From Microbulbifer sp. THAF38 (GTDB taxonomy: Bacteria; Pseudomonadota; Gammaproteobacteria; Pseudomonadales; Cellvibrionaceae): a stretch of 64,000 nucleotides of DNA. The stretch is taken from contig NZ_CP045369.1 in the NCBI RefSeq assembly GCF_009363535.1, forward strand, positions 2,801,001 to 2,865,000, written 5' to 3'. Numbering within the stretch: position 1 is the stretch's first letter; the number at the start of each line of letters is the position of its first letter. The notes beneath the pieces are model-generated. The model was not told the origin of the DNA, did not search any database, and was given only the letters and a program-made list of their open reading frames with translations. Below are positions 1 to 7,116 of the stretch, piece by piece. The translations under genes and the position numbers were made by a program.

Positions 1-1352
1 ACGGCTACAGCATCGTCAGGGAAGAATCGAACTCCGACAAAGAGGTCCGCGCTTACCAACTGCGCTACCACAGCGAGACCCCTAGTGCAGTCTATGACCA
101 GTTAAATATCAGCCTGTATAAAAACGAATCCGAACAGCAAGACGAGCAGTATGGCCAGCTGGACATCAATGCCCCGATGTTCGGAGTTCTTGAAATTCGT
201 GATATGTGGGAAACTGGCCTTTATAGCCAAGAGACTATTGGCTTTCTCTCCAATGCCAGCAAAGCCCTGAATGAGACTCACACCCTGGGATATGGCCTCG
301 ATCTGGAAAAAACCGAAAGCCGCCGTACCGTGCACCAGTACCGTGAAGTGGAAGGCAGTTCCACTTTGGATGTGACCACCGAAAAATTCCCGGAAAATAC
401 CGTCTCCCGCGCGGGCTTATTCCTGAACGATGAAATGACTTTTGCCAATGGCCAGCTGATTGTAACCCCCGGGGTACGCTACGACTGGTACGAAATGGAC
501 CCCGATGGTACAGAGAAAGCTGACGGCACAGCCTTTGCCACGATCGAAGAGAGCAACTTCTCCTTCAACCTGGGTGCCTTATACAAAATCAACTCCCGCT
601 TGTCTGCCTTCGCGCAGTATGGCCAGGGATTCAAAGTACCGGCCTATGACCTGGCCTATATCGAGCATTATCTGCAACCAACTTCTACCTATGCTTATGA
701 AGTATTGCCAGCGGACGACCTGTCCCCTGAAACCAGCGATACTTTTGAGCTCGGCTTGCGTGGACACCTGGGCCCAATCGCCTTCAGCGCTGCCGCCTTC
801 TATACCGAGTACGACGACTTCCTAGAAACAGCACTCATTGACAGCGAAACTTTCTTTAACAACGATGGCAGTTTCTCCCACGTATTTGAGCAATACCAAT
901 ACCAGAACATCGACTCTGTAACGATCAAAGGGGTTGAACTGAGCGCGAACTGGTATCTGACACCTGCATTCGAGCTATTTGCTAATGCCAGCTATCAGCG
1001 AGGTGAAAATGATACTACCGGCGAATACCTCACCAGTATCAGCCCGCTTTCCGGTGTAGTGGGTGCCAGCTACACAAGCGCGCAGCTTTCCAGCCAAGTG
1101 CTGGTGCGCTGGGCGGACCGCATGGAACGCGTCAATGAAGGCGAAGTAAAGACTCCAAATTATGGCTCTGTAGACTGGACGCTGGGCTATCAGTTGATGG
1201 AGCAGGTATCGCTCAACCTGGCCGTCAACAATCTATTCGACAAAGAGTATGTGCCCTACCTGAATGTCGCTGGCTGGGATGAAGACAGTGATATCTACGT
1301 AAACTCTGCTCCGGGCCGTACTTTCTCTGCATCGCTCAAGTACGACTTTTAA
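1..1352 (+). CDS. TonB-dependent receptor, C-terminal part (5' end outside window)
   Basis: The frame is open from base 3 and ends at TAA 1350-1352, so the N-terminal signal, TonB box and plug lie to the left. What remains, about 449 residues, is beta-barrel: alternating aromatic strands, a segment of the haemoglobin/haemin receptor type (LSPETSDTFELGLRG), and a C-terminal strand ending in Phe (SASLKYDF), as needed for outer-membrane insertion by the BAM machinery. By family it imports a large ligand, perhaps haem or another iron source, with energy from TonB-ExbBD. The substrate cannot be read from this part. An internal ATG at 177 is not a real start, because coding clearly continues upstream of it. 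Confidence 0.9.
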   Translation, partial: GYSIVREESNSDKEVRAYQLRYHSETPSAVYDQLNISLYKNESEQQDEQYGQLDINAPMFGVLEIRDMWETGLYSQETIGFLSNASKALNETHTLGYGLDLEKTESRRTVHQYREVEGSSTLDVTTEKFPENTVSRAGLFLNDEMTFANGQLIVTPGVRYDWYEMDPDGTEKADGTAFATIEESNFSFNLGALYKINSRLSAFAQYGQGFKVPAYDLAYIEHYLQPTSTYAYEVLPADDLSPETSDTFELGLRGHLGPIAFSAAAFYTEYDDFLETALIDSETFFNNDGSFSHVFEQYQYQNIDSVTIKGVELSANWYLTPAFELFANASYQRGENDTTGEYLTSISPLSGVVGASYTSAQLSSQVLVRWADRMERVNEGEVKTPNYGSVDWTLGYQLMEQVSLNLAVNNLFDKEYVPYLNVAGWDEDSDIYVNSAPGRTFSASLKYDF

Positions 1353-1442
1353 AGTTCATATTTTGATTATTAACCAGGCGAGATAGTGGACGCCGGGTTG
1401 ATGCGACGCAAGGAAGCGTCGTCGCTGGTCACTGCCAGCAAA

Positions 1443-1489
1443 GCCCCTGAAATACAAGTCACTCTGCGCTTTTGCGCAATTTCAGGGGC
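1443..1489. repeat. Long hairpin after the TonB receptor
   Basis: An 11-bp perfect stem (GCCCCTGAAAT at 1443-1453 with its complement at 1479-1489) encloses a second small hairpin (TGCGC...GCGCA). It lies 90 bp past the receptor stop and lacks a T run, so it may be a processing or stability element rather than a terminator. Confidence 0.6.
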
Positions 1490-1500
1490 CTAATCACACA

Positions 1501-1521
1501 GGTCAAGGATGACCTTTTTTT
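1501..1521 (+). terminator. Rho-independent terminator of the TonB receptor
   Basis: Short stem GGTCA/TGACC with a 4-nt loop, followed directly by seven T on the plus strand. Confidence 0.6.
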
Positions 1522-1574
1522 GATTAGCGGAGAACGCACGCTCCACTATTCATACTCTCCTATAAGTCCCTTGC

Positions 1575-1599
1575 GGCCGCCCCCATGCGGCCTTTTTTT
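1575..1599 (+). terminator. Second rho-independent terminator
   Basis: Stem GGCCGC/GCGGCC with a 6-nt loop, then seven T. It lies between the receptor and the convergent DUF2905 gene and is oriented to stop rightward transcription. Confidence 0.7.
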
Positions 1600-1622
1600 A
1601 TTCTCTTGCATCAATACAATAT

Positions 1623-1829
1623 TTACCTGCGAAATAGGTTAATTAAGAGGCTCAATATCAGGCTAACAATAATCATCGAGACAATGGGAAAATAAAAACG
1701 CGTGCGCCCAGATTCAATACGAATATCCCCCGGCAACCGACCAAACCAATTAAATAGCCAGGGGGCAAAGTGCAGTGCTACACCTATTACTAGAAGAATC
1801 AACCCAGTAATCATCAGCCAGCGTGACAT
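1623..1829 (-). CDS. DUF2905 family small membrane protein
   Basis: This 68-residue protein has two hydrophobic segments (about 5-27 and 46-66) around the conserved DUF2905 centre: a GRLPGDIRIE motif and then FPIVSMIIVSLILSLL. Length and pattern match the family, which is found as small inner-membrane proteins of unknown function. It is a single gene, convergent with the upstream receptor and divergent from the NrtR-like gene. No operon partner is visible. Confidence 0.85.
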   Translation of the reverse strand: MSRWLMITGLILLVIGVALHFAPWLFNWFGRLPGDIRIESGRTRFYFPIVSMIIVSLILSLLINLFRR

Positions 1830-1917
1830 AGCGCCCTCTCATTTTGCTCTATTCAAGTTCCAATAAAATTTGTTTACTCCTCCAACCCCTTGAGTACACA
1901 GGATTAGGCAGCTAACA

Positions 1918-1938
1918 TAAGTGACCAACTGACACTTA
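1918..1938. promoter_or_regulatory. Palindrome before the NrtR-like gene (candidate operator)
   Basis: TAAGTG-N9-CACTTA, a 21-bp inverted repeat ending 8 bp before the ATG at 1947. The position suits autoregulation by the Nudix-type regulator it precedes. No second copy was recognised near the ADP-ribosylglycohydrolase start. Confidence 0.4.
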
Positions 1939-1946
1939 GTGAAGCA

Positions 1947-2660
1947 ATGAACGAGAAAGAATTCCTCGCAGCTTACAACAAAGGTAGCTTTGAAGCCCCT
2001 CTAGTTACCGTAGATGCCGTCTTGTTTACTTATCAAGATGGACAACTCAAAGTATTGCTGGTGGAACGCTCCAATCATCCCGAGAAAGGGAAATGGGCGC
2101 TACCGGGCGGTTTTATTTCCGAGAGCGAAGATAAGACCCTAGAGGATACGGTCACCCGAAAGCTCAAGGAGAAAACCGGGGTTGTCCCTCCTTATGTTGA
2201 GCAGCTAGGCACCTTTGGTGGCGCCTGCAGAGATAAGCGGGGCTGGTCTGTAACCATCTGTTACACGGCTCTGATCGCTTACCAGGCCTGTGAAAGCAAA
2301 TTAGAAACGATCTCCGATGTCGCCTGGCTTCCTATCGAGAAAGTCAAGAAAATGCACTTGGCCTTTGACCATCTCAAAATTATCAATAAGGCACATGAAC
2401 GCCTTATTCAAAAGGCTCTATACAGCATTATCCCCGCCTACGCACTGCCAAGGAAATTCACCCTGCCCGAGCTTCAACAAGTGCATGAAGTCATTATTGG
2501 CAAGCCTCTACAGAAAAAATCATTCCGCAGGAGAATTGAGCAGGCGGAACTTCTGGTAGATACCGGTGAAAAACGCACTGAGCGAGGTCGTCCAGCCACG
2601 CTGTACAGTTTGCGTGCCGGCTCTGGGAAATATACGTTTGTGCGGAATCTGGAGCAATAA
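1947..2660 (+). CDS. nrtR: NrtR-like Nudix transcriptional regulator of NAD metabolism
   Basis: 237 residues. An N-terminal Nudix fold (about 18-150) carries the LPGGF start of the Nudix box at residues 52-56, and a winged-helix C-terminal part (about 155-237) carries the ERGRPATLYSL signature. The catalytic core of the box, normally REUxEExG, reads RKLKEKTG at 71-78, so hydrolase activity is probably lost. This is usual for NrtR proteins, which bind ADP-ribose or related ligands and repress NAD-salvage genes. The context fits: an ADP-ribosylglycohydrolase follows, then relics of nadV- and nadM-like genes. A palindrome just upstream suggests autoregulation. A catalytic Nudix hydrolase is the less likely alternative. 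Confidence 0.8.
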   Translation: MNEKEFLAAYNKGSFEAPLVTVDAVLFTYQDGQLKVLLVERSNHPEKGKWALPGGFISESEDKTLEDTVTRKLKEKTGVVPPYVEQLGTFGGACRDKRGWSVTICYTALIAYQACESKLETISDVAWLPIEKVKKMHLAFDHLKIINKAHERLIQKALYSIIPAYALPRKFTLPELQQVHEVIIGKPLQKKSFRRRIEQAELLVDTGEKRTERGRPATLYSLRAGSGKYTFVRNLEQ

Positions 2661-2727
2661 CCCTGCCCTATGGCCACTGATTTAATTTAATAATCACACT
2701 CAAGCAGATTTAAGAAGGATTTTGCAG

Positions 2728-3651
2728 GTGAATATTGAAACAATAGACAAAGTAAAAGGCTGTTTAGTCGGACTCGCTTGCGGTGATGCCGTGGGCACCA
2801 CGCTGGAGTTTAAACGCAAGGGGGATTTCACCCCTCTTTCGGATATGGAAGGTGGAGGTCCATTTGGGTTAGAAAAAGGGCAATGGACCGATGATACTTC
2901 CATGGCGCTCTGCCTGGGACACAGTTTACTCCAGAAAAAAGGCTTCAGTGCAACTGATCAGATGAATCGTTACTGTAACTGGTACCAGTATGGGTATATG
3001 AGCTCTACGGGTGAGTGTTTCGATATTGGTGCAACAGTTTCATCCGCTCTAAATCGATACCTGCAAACAGGTGATCCTTTTAGTGGTTCAACATCTACTC
3101 GCTCCTCAGGTAATGGATCACTCATGCGCTTAGCGCCAATTCCCATATTTTTTTCTTCAACAGTTTCAGACGCTATTTATTTTGCAGGGGAAAGTTCCAG
3201 AACCACTCATGGCTCGGACGAGTGCATCGAAAGCTGTAAACTGTTCTGCAACCTTATACTTTCCACATTTAATGGCATCGAAAGAAGCAACCTTCTAAGT
3301 TCTATCGAACAAACTCCAACTACCGAAAAGGTAAAAAACATTGCCAGTGGGCAATTTCTAGACCAGCGCTATGAAGAGTTGACCGGAAGTGGTTACGTGA
3401 TTGAATCCCTGATATCAGCGCTTTGGTGTTTTTTCAATACCAATAGTTTTCGGGAAGCTATTCTTTTGGCCGCCAATATTGGCAACGATGCCGATACAAC
3501 GGCGGCCATATGCGGACAAATAGCCGGAGCTTACTACGGAGTTTCTGGAATACCTGAGCAATGGACCCGGCAAATTTCTTTGTCGGAAGAAATTCACACC
3601 TTGGCAGAAGATCTCTATAAGGTTGGGCTATCAGTCGCCAATGAATGGTAA
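2728..3651 (+). CDS. ADP-ribosylglycohydrolase (DraG/ARH family)
   Basis: 307 residues from the GTG at 2728. An upstream TTG at 2722 is only 2 nt from the AGGA at 2716-2719, whereas the GTG is 8 nt away. Family metal-site motifs are present: GDAVG at 19-23, TDDT at 54-57 and GNDADTT from 252, which bind two Mg2+ in DraG/ARH enzymes. The family removes ADP-ribose from protein side chains or cleaves O-acetyl-ADP-ribose or related compounds; the exact substrate is not readable. It sits 67 bp after the NrtR-like gene in the same direction, so it is probably in that regulon and feeds ADP-ribose to NAD recycling. Confidence 0.88.
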   Translation: MNIETIDKVKGCLVGLACGDAVGTTLEFKRKGDFTPLSDMEGGGPFGLEKGQWTDDTSMALCLGHSLLQKKGFSATDQMNRYCNWYQYGYMSSTGECFDIGATVSSALNRYLQTGDPFSGSTSTRSSGNGSLMRLAPIPIFFSSTVSDAIYFAGESSRTTHGSDECIESCKLFCNLILSTFNGIERSNLLSSIEQTPTTEKVKNIASGQFLDQRYEELTGSGYVIESLISALWCFFNTNSFREAILLAANIGNDADTTAAICGQIAGAYYGVSGIPEQWTRQISLSEEIHTLAEDLYKVGLSVANEW

Positions 3652-3694
3652 AGCCGGCATAAGCCGGCTCTTGACGCTATGTGATAAGAAGGGC

Positions 3695-3862
3695 TCAGAC
3701 AGCTATTGCCAGCATCCCCTCCTGAGTGGGTATTTCTGCCAGTAAGCGGACGGCCTCAAAGTCCTGATCGATCAACAGCTTGCCATCGCGAAATACCGGG
3801 CGAAGTTGATTCACACATTCCCCTAATTGCTGTTCGCGGATCGTTTGGTACTGGCCATCGTG
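3695..3862 (-). pseudogene. nadV: C-terminal remnant of a NadV/NAMPT-like nicotinamide phosphoribosyltransferase
   Basis: A minus-strand frame of about 55 codons ends in TGA at 3697-3695 and contains LRPVFRDGKLLIDQDFEAVR. This resembles the tail of nicotinamide phosphoribosyltransferases (L-VF-x-G-x-LL-x-x-x-F-x-x-VR). The frame stops matching at about 3862, where sequence of an IS481-family transposase begins on the other strand. With the nadM-like head at 5260-5337 on the same strand it suggests a former nadM-nadV pair facing the NrtR-like gene. The family call rests on a short stretch. Confidence 0.55.
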
Positions 3863-4141
3863 AACGCTTCCATAAAACTATATGACAAGAGTTCTACCAA
3901 CCATCGTTGCGACGAAAGATCTATGGATCAATAAAAGAGCTACAAAAGGATCTGGATGAATGGCTCGTATTTTACAATAATGATCGAACTCATCAGGGTA
4001 AAAAGTGTTGGGGTCGCACAACGATAGCAACCCTTGAAGAGGGTAAAAGTATCTGGAAGGAGAAGCTCGTAAACTGAACTTGACCTGACAGAGCACCTTC
4101 TGAAAAACCGGTAACTGTCAGATCAAGTCTGAACTACTACA
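3859..4141 (+). mobile_element. IS481-family remnant: transposase C-terminus and one terminal repeat
   Basis: The frame from about 3861 to TGA 4075-4077 reads as the end of an IS481-type DDE transposase, including RFHKTI, KIYGSIKELQKDLDEWL and YNNDRTHQG. One in-frame TGA is present at RFHKTI-stop-QEFY. The element end ATCAAGTCTGAACTACTACA stops at 4141. The 5' two thirds of the element and its other terminal repeat are missing, so it is dead. It abuts the broken nadV-like tail. Confidence 0.75.
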
Positions 4142-4171
4142 AATTAATAATTTGATATGTTTATTTATCTA

Positions 4172-4924
4172 TCAATTTTGAGCGTCACCATTACCGTTAC
4201 CGTTACCGCCTCGAGGAGGTTCTGAAATTTTAAGTACCGTCCAATTTTTTGCTAGGAGTTGACCTTGTAAAGTTTGCTCCTCATATCTGACGTAGGCATC
4301 GGGCCCAAACCTTAGATGGTCGGGTCCAACTGGATAAGCTATGAGTGCCCCCGTGTTAGCATAGGTGCTTAAAGAAGTGGCCATTTGGGTGTTTATCAAT
4401 GGCGCATTTCTATTTTGTCCATATCTAGGATCATAACGCCTTCCTTGTTCTGCAGAAAAACGATAGGGCTGAGCATCAGTATTTAGACGATAGCCTTGAT
4501 CAGCAAGTTCGGCGCTAATTGCACCTCTCAAAGAGGGGTCGTATGTAAGTAGGTTTTGATTACCAATTAATGATAATTGTCTCTGAGCCCCAGCATTGGA
4601 ATAAAGTCTATCATTAACCTCAATAGGTTCTTCAACTGCTACCATCATGCCGGGAATATTTAAAATTGCAGCTGCAGTATTTCTTGCAGCTGTTCTTATA
4701 TCCTGAGATTGTGCGCCATGCCTTTCTCCCATTATAAGAAGTGCACACCTGTCTCCTTCATGATACATAAGTATCGGAGGTGGCATTTGAAAGTCGGCTC
4801 CAGTGTCCGGTATTTGTGCCATAGCATCGCTCATTGTGGCGACCACATAAATATTGTACTGATCTATTGCACTCCAAATTGCGCGAGCATTAGGTAATTC
4901 ACTAAGTTGTATTACTGGCATCAT
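4172..4924 (-). CDS. Orphan 250-aa protein, possible EreA/ChaN/TraB-like fold
   Basis: I do not recognise a specific family. No signal peptide or membrane segment is visible. A GERHG motif (about residue 67) follows a hydrophobic strand (CALLIM), then an acidic VAVEEP, and late in the protein TGALIAYPVGPDHL precedes a final strand (WTVLKI). That order (GE-x-H, then Glu, then VG-xx-HL) recalls the erythromycin-esterase/ChaN/TraB-PrgY superfamily, which has a metal- or ligand-binding His/Glu pocket. This is inference. The C-terminus is a Gly/Asn-rich tail. The gene sits alone between the nadV and nadM relics and beside an IS481 end, so it was probably carried in. It could be an enzyme or an effector-like protein. 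Confidence 0.6.
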   Translation of the reverse strand: MMPVIQLSELPNARAIWSAIDQYNIYVVATMSDAMAQIPDTGADFQMPPPILMYHEGDRCALLIMGERHGAQSQDIRTAARNTAAAILNIPGMMVAVEEPIEVNDRLYSNAGAQRQLSLIGNQNLLTYDPSLRGAISAELADQGYRLNTDAQPYRFSAEQGRRYDPRYGQNRNAPLINTQMATSLSTYANTGALIAYPVGPDHLRFGPDAYVRYEEQTLQGQLLAKNWTVLKISEPPRGGNGNGNGDAQN

Positions 4925-5259
4925 TAATTCCTATCTTAAAAAATTACAGAGTGTTCAATAAGCTACATTGACATAGCTAGCAGAAGTCTAGGGATAACTA
5001 GAAAGGTTTTTTGTTCTTATGCTTCTCCTTTTTTATACGCTTGGCATTTACCTTGTATCTTAATCCCTAGCTTGATTACATATACATTTATTTCATGGTG
5101 AATAGATCAAGCATAGAGAAGCCGCTAACGAGCGGTGTAGAAAACAGATTAACCAAGCCCTCTACCCAATCAATTGTCGCCCATCTTAATTGCTGAAGAT
5201 GTTTTCTAGAGAACTAGAATTATCTCAATACATAAAAATTTGGTTTCTTGTAAGCGGCC
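4925..5259. other. Intergenic stretch without recognisable genes
   Basis: About 335 bases between the 250-aa gene start and the nadM relic. I see no coding frame and no IS end here. The upstream control region of the 250-aa gene should lie at the left side. Confidence 0.5.
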
Positions 5260-5337
5260 TTAAATCACCGCCAAATGGCTAGAATGAAATGGCTGGAAAC
5301 GGCCGAGAAAAACGGCAAAATCGTAATCTCTTTGCAT
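5260..5337 (-). pseudogene. nadM: N-terminal remnant of a NadM-like nicotinamide-nucleotide adenylyltransferase
   Basis: A well-placed AAGGAG lies 8 nt before the ATG at 5337, and the first 25 codons include YDFAVFLGRFQPFHSSHLAVI, in two parts the GRFQPFH and HLAVI signatures of NMN adenylyltransferases (residues about 5-25). A TAA follows at once and no further family sequence is seen. A working NadM is several hundred residues, so this is a decapitated gene head. It lies on the same strand as the nadV-like tail, as expected if both belonged to one NAD-salvage operon. Confidence 0.65.
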
Positions 5338-5399
5338 TGCAGCAAACTCCTTGCTGTATTTTTCTCTCCCCAGTCTAACCAGAAAAGTCCATGAATTCA

Positions 5400-5424
5400 T
5401 TGACCTTTTATCACTAAAGGTCAA
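5400..5424. promoter_or_regulatory. Palindrome between the small-protein operon and the nadM relic
   Basis: TTGACCTTT and AAAGGTCAA separated by 7 nt. It could be the end hairpin of the small-gene operon, although no T run follows on the minus strand, or an old operator of the nadM gene. Confidence 0.4.
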
Positions 5425-5437
5425 CCTGAACTTTATG

Positions 5438-5743
5438 TTATTTTTTTTCACCTTTTTGATTAACCATCTCAAGAGCATACTGATAGGCTTCTTTGACATC
5501 GTCCTTAAGTGAATTCACACCGATACCACTCAATACTTCCTTATAGCTAGTAATGGATGGATTCTGTAGCCACTTCATCATCACACTATTCTTTAACATG
5601 ATGTTGCTAAGCCTTTCATCCCTTAAGGAGTCAAATTTCCCCTGTAAAATATGGATTCCTTGAAGCTCCACCGCATTTCTAACAATTTGCTTGGAAATGT
5701 TACTAACATCCGGCTGAAAAGTATTTTTAGTTTGGTTGCTCAT
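5438..5743 (-). CDS. Small-protein operon, gene 7: 101-aa hypothetical
   Basis: I take the ATG at 5743, inside the end of the preceding gene, because AAGGTG lies just upstream. A longer frame from 5782 would overlap more. The product is soluble-looking and alpha-helical, with the helical run KQIVRNAVELQGIHILQG and a Lys/Glu-rich C-terminus. The 17-bp overlap with the previous gene suggests translational coupling. It is the last gene of a seven-gene set on the minus strand. No family recognised. Confidence 0.65.
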   Translation of the reverse strand: MSNQTKNTFQPDVSNISKQIVRNAVELQGIHILQGKFDSLRDERLSNIMLKNSVMMKWLQNPSITSYKEVLSGIGVNSLKDDVKEAYQYALEMVNQKGEKK

Positions 5744-5972
5744 TATCTTCACCTTGTCCCTTTTTTTCGTCATCCAGTTCAAAACCAGTAGTTGATATAT
5801 CCGAGAAGGATTTTGTCAATGCATCATTGACCTCCTGGCAGATGTCTATGATTGACTGCTGCAGTTCTTTACCCAGGTCAACATCAGTCCCTTTGCTGCT
5901 AATCAGCTTATCCAGCTGGTCTTCAAAATCTGGAGGGAGGTAACTTTTACTTGTGGGTTTACTGTTAGACAT
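5727..5972 (-). CDS. Small-protein operon, gene 6: 81-aa acidic hypothetical
   Basis: An 81-residue, strongly acidic protein. Its middle helix (LQQSIIDICQEVNDALTKSF) is flanked by polar ends, and the C-terminus is rich in Asp, Glu and Lys. It starts 13 bp after the stop of gene 5 and its end overlaps the start of gene 7. No family recognised. The tight packing supports co-expression and perhaps a shared complex. Confidence 0.65.
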   Translation of the reverse strand: MSNSKPTSKSYLPPDFEDQLDKLISSKGTDVDLGKELQQSIIDICQEVNDALTKSFSDISTTGFELDDEKKGQGEDNEQPN

Positions 5973-5984
5973 AAGTTGAAATCC

Positions 5985-6197
5985 TTAACGCATAAACATT
6001 GAAAGCAACAGCATCAAGAAACTTTGAATAACGGCCACAATCAACTGTATATGTGCAACGATAATTATAAGTAGAAAGATGAGGTTGAATGGTTGGGTCA
6101 ACCATTTCTGAAAAGCTTTTCCAACAACTGTAGAGGTTTGTAAGGCTGTATCCCTTACATGATCGGCTGCACTTTGAACCAAAAAAGAGGAAGACAT
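5985..6197 (-). CDS. Small-protein operon, gene 5: small membrane protein
   Basis: The start chosen is ATG 6197 (MSSSFLVQSAADHVRD), which has AGAAGGG just upstream. A longer frame from 6251 would overlap gene 4 and pass through a tract of eight G. The 70-residue product has an amphipathic N-terminal half and a long hydrophobic C-terminal stretch (about residues 33-68, LIFLLIIIVAHIQLIVAVI and beyond), which fits one long or two short membrane spans. It is the only clear membrane protein of the operon and a candidate anchor or pore for the other small products. Confidence 0.65.
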   Translation of the reverse strand: MSSSFLVQSAADHVRDTALQTSTVVGKAFQKWLTQPFNLIFLLIIIVAHIQLIVAVIQSFLMLLLSMFMR

Positions 6198-6217
6198 ACG
6201 CTTCCCTTCTTTTGCCG

Positions 6218-6225
6218 CCCCCCCC
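6218..6225 (-). repeat. Homopolymer of eight C (G8 on the coding strand)
   Basis: The tract lies just upstream of the preferred start of gene 5 and inside the longer alternative frame. Slippage here would join or separate the two possible starts. Confidence 0.4.
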
Positions 6226-6240
6226 TCGTCTTTCATAAAA

Positions 6241-6438
6241 TTACAAATCAACTATTTTGTTTAGCTGCTTAGTCATCAACAACATACGCTGATTTCGTGC
6301 ATTGACTTGATCTTGTAGTGTCGTTTCCACAGCACTATTAATAGAACGCTGCAAGTAGGCACTAGACATCACATCAATCAGCCTCCCCTTTCCTGCGGAA
6401 AGCTCCCTGAGTGTTGGTGTATCATCATCCTTCGCCAT
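6241..6438 (-). CDS. Small-protein operon, gene 4: 65-aa hypothetical
   Basis: A 65-residue protein with a polar N-terminus and one long amphipathic helix through YLQRSINSAVETTLQDQ and NARNQRMLLMTKQLNKIV. It lies 24 bp after gene 3. The Gln/Asn/Ala-rich helix is loosely like small R-body (RebB, 'killing trait') subunits, but I see no diagnostic motif. No function assigned. Confidence 0.6.
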   Translation of the reverse strand: MAKDDDTPTLRELSAGKGRLIDVMSSAYLQRSINSAVETTLQDQVNARNQRMLLMTKQLNKIVDL

Positions 6439-6462
6439 CTGTTCATCCTCTCAGACAGTAAA

Positions 6463-6687
6463 TTAGAAGGTGTCTCTAAATGTGCGCGCCCCAACCGCCG
6501 ACATTTGCAAGATTGAATTGGCTGTTGCCTGCATTTGAGTTGCGCCGGTATGGGTAAATTCACGCACCTGTAGTTTAGATAGCGCAGACAAGTCACGTAG
6601 GCCATCCAAATGAAGGCTTAGTGCAGAAGAAGTAGCCATCTGATCTGCCACTTTAGTGGCCAGGCGATCTCGGAAAGAATCTTTCAT
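6463..6687 (-). CDS. Small-protein operon, gene 3: paralogue C (74 aa)
   Basis: Third of three paralogues. It shares with genes 1 and 2 the block LDGLRDLSALSKLQVREFTH followed by TGATQMQAT, but has a shortened N-terminus (MKDSFRDRLATKVADQ) and a diverged C-terminus (ILQMSAVGARTFRDTF). An AAAGGAGC sequence precedes the ATG. Two stem-loops separate it from gene 2, so its expression level may differ. The shared block is predicted helical; no known domain was recognised. Confidence 0.7.
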   Translation of the reverse strand: MKDSFRDRLATKVADQMATSSALSLHLDGLRDLSALSKLQVREFTHTGATQMQATANSILQMSAVGARTFRDTF

Positions 6688-6705
6688 AACTTGCTCCTTT
6701 ATATT

Positions 6706-6733
6706 AAGGGGTAGCGATAAATCGCTACCCCTT
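6706..6733 (-). promoter_or_regulatory. Strong intercistronic stem-loop between paralogues B and C
   Basis: A perfect 13-bp stem (AAGGGGTAGCGAT with its complement) and a 2-nt loop, followed on the plus map by a second small hairpin, AAGGTC/GACCTT at 6736-6750 beside the gene 2 stop. No T run follows, so it looks like an attenuator or an mRNA-processing or stability element. Confidence 0.55.
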
Positions 6734-6747
6734 TAAGGTCTAAGACC

Positions 6748-7017
6748 TTACTTACCACCATCCATGATGTAATTGACAGCCTTAGCACCTGCCGCCGCCA
6801 TTTGGGTCATGGCATTGGAAGTTGCTTGCATTTGTGTTGCACCGGTGTGAGTGAACTCACGAACCTGCAGCTTGGAAAGCGCAGACAAGTCGCGCAGACC
6901 ATCCAAATTCAGACTTTGCGCTGAAGAACTGGTAGTCTGGTCAGACACTTTAGGATCAACACGGTCGCGGTAAGGAGAAGGTTGAATACCGTCTACAGTA
7001 TTGGTTTCATCAGACAT
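6748..7017 (-). CDS. Small-protein operon, gene 2: paralogue B (89 aa)
   Basis: Almost the same protein as gene 1: MSDET start, SPYRDR(V/L)DPKVSD, then LNLDGLRDLSALSKLQVREF and HTGATQMQATSNAMTQMAAA. It ends soon after GAKAVNYIMDGGK, without the longer tail of gene 1. An AAAGGAAAAAATT leader precedes the ATG. The near identity of the core points to recent tandem duplication. Function unknown. The uncharged Gln/Met/Ala/Thr-rich C-terminal half could pack in filaments or at a membrane surface. Confidence 0.72.
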   Translation of the reverse strand: MSDETNTVDGIQPSPYRDRVDPKVSDQTTSSSAQSLNLDGLRDLSALSKLQVREFTHTGATQMQATSNAMTQMAAAGAKAVNYIMDGGK

Positions 7018-7116
7018 AATTTTTTCCTTTCAATCAGATTATTAAGTCACCCAGTTATTGGGTTCTATCACTGTATGGAAAATCCCAATCACTAATAATC
7101 GGGAAATTTTTCTCCA

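Noticed and set aside
5338..5499. N-terminal extension of the nadM-like fragment frame up to 5499
   Set aside because: The extension overlaps the end of small gene 7 and lacks family similarity. The ribosome-binding site and the adenylyltransferase motif point to the ATG at 5337.
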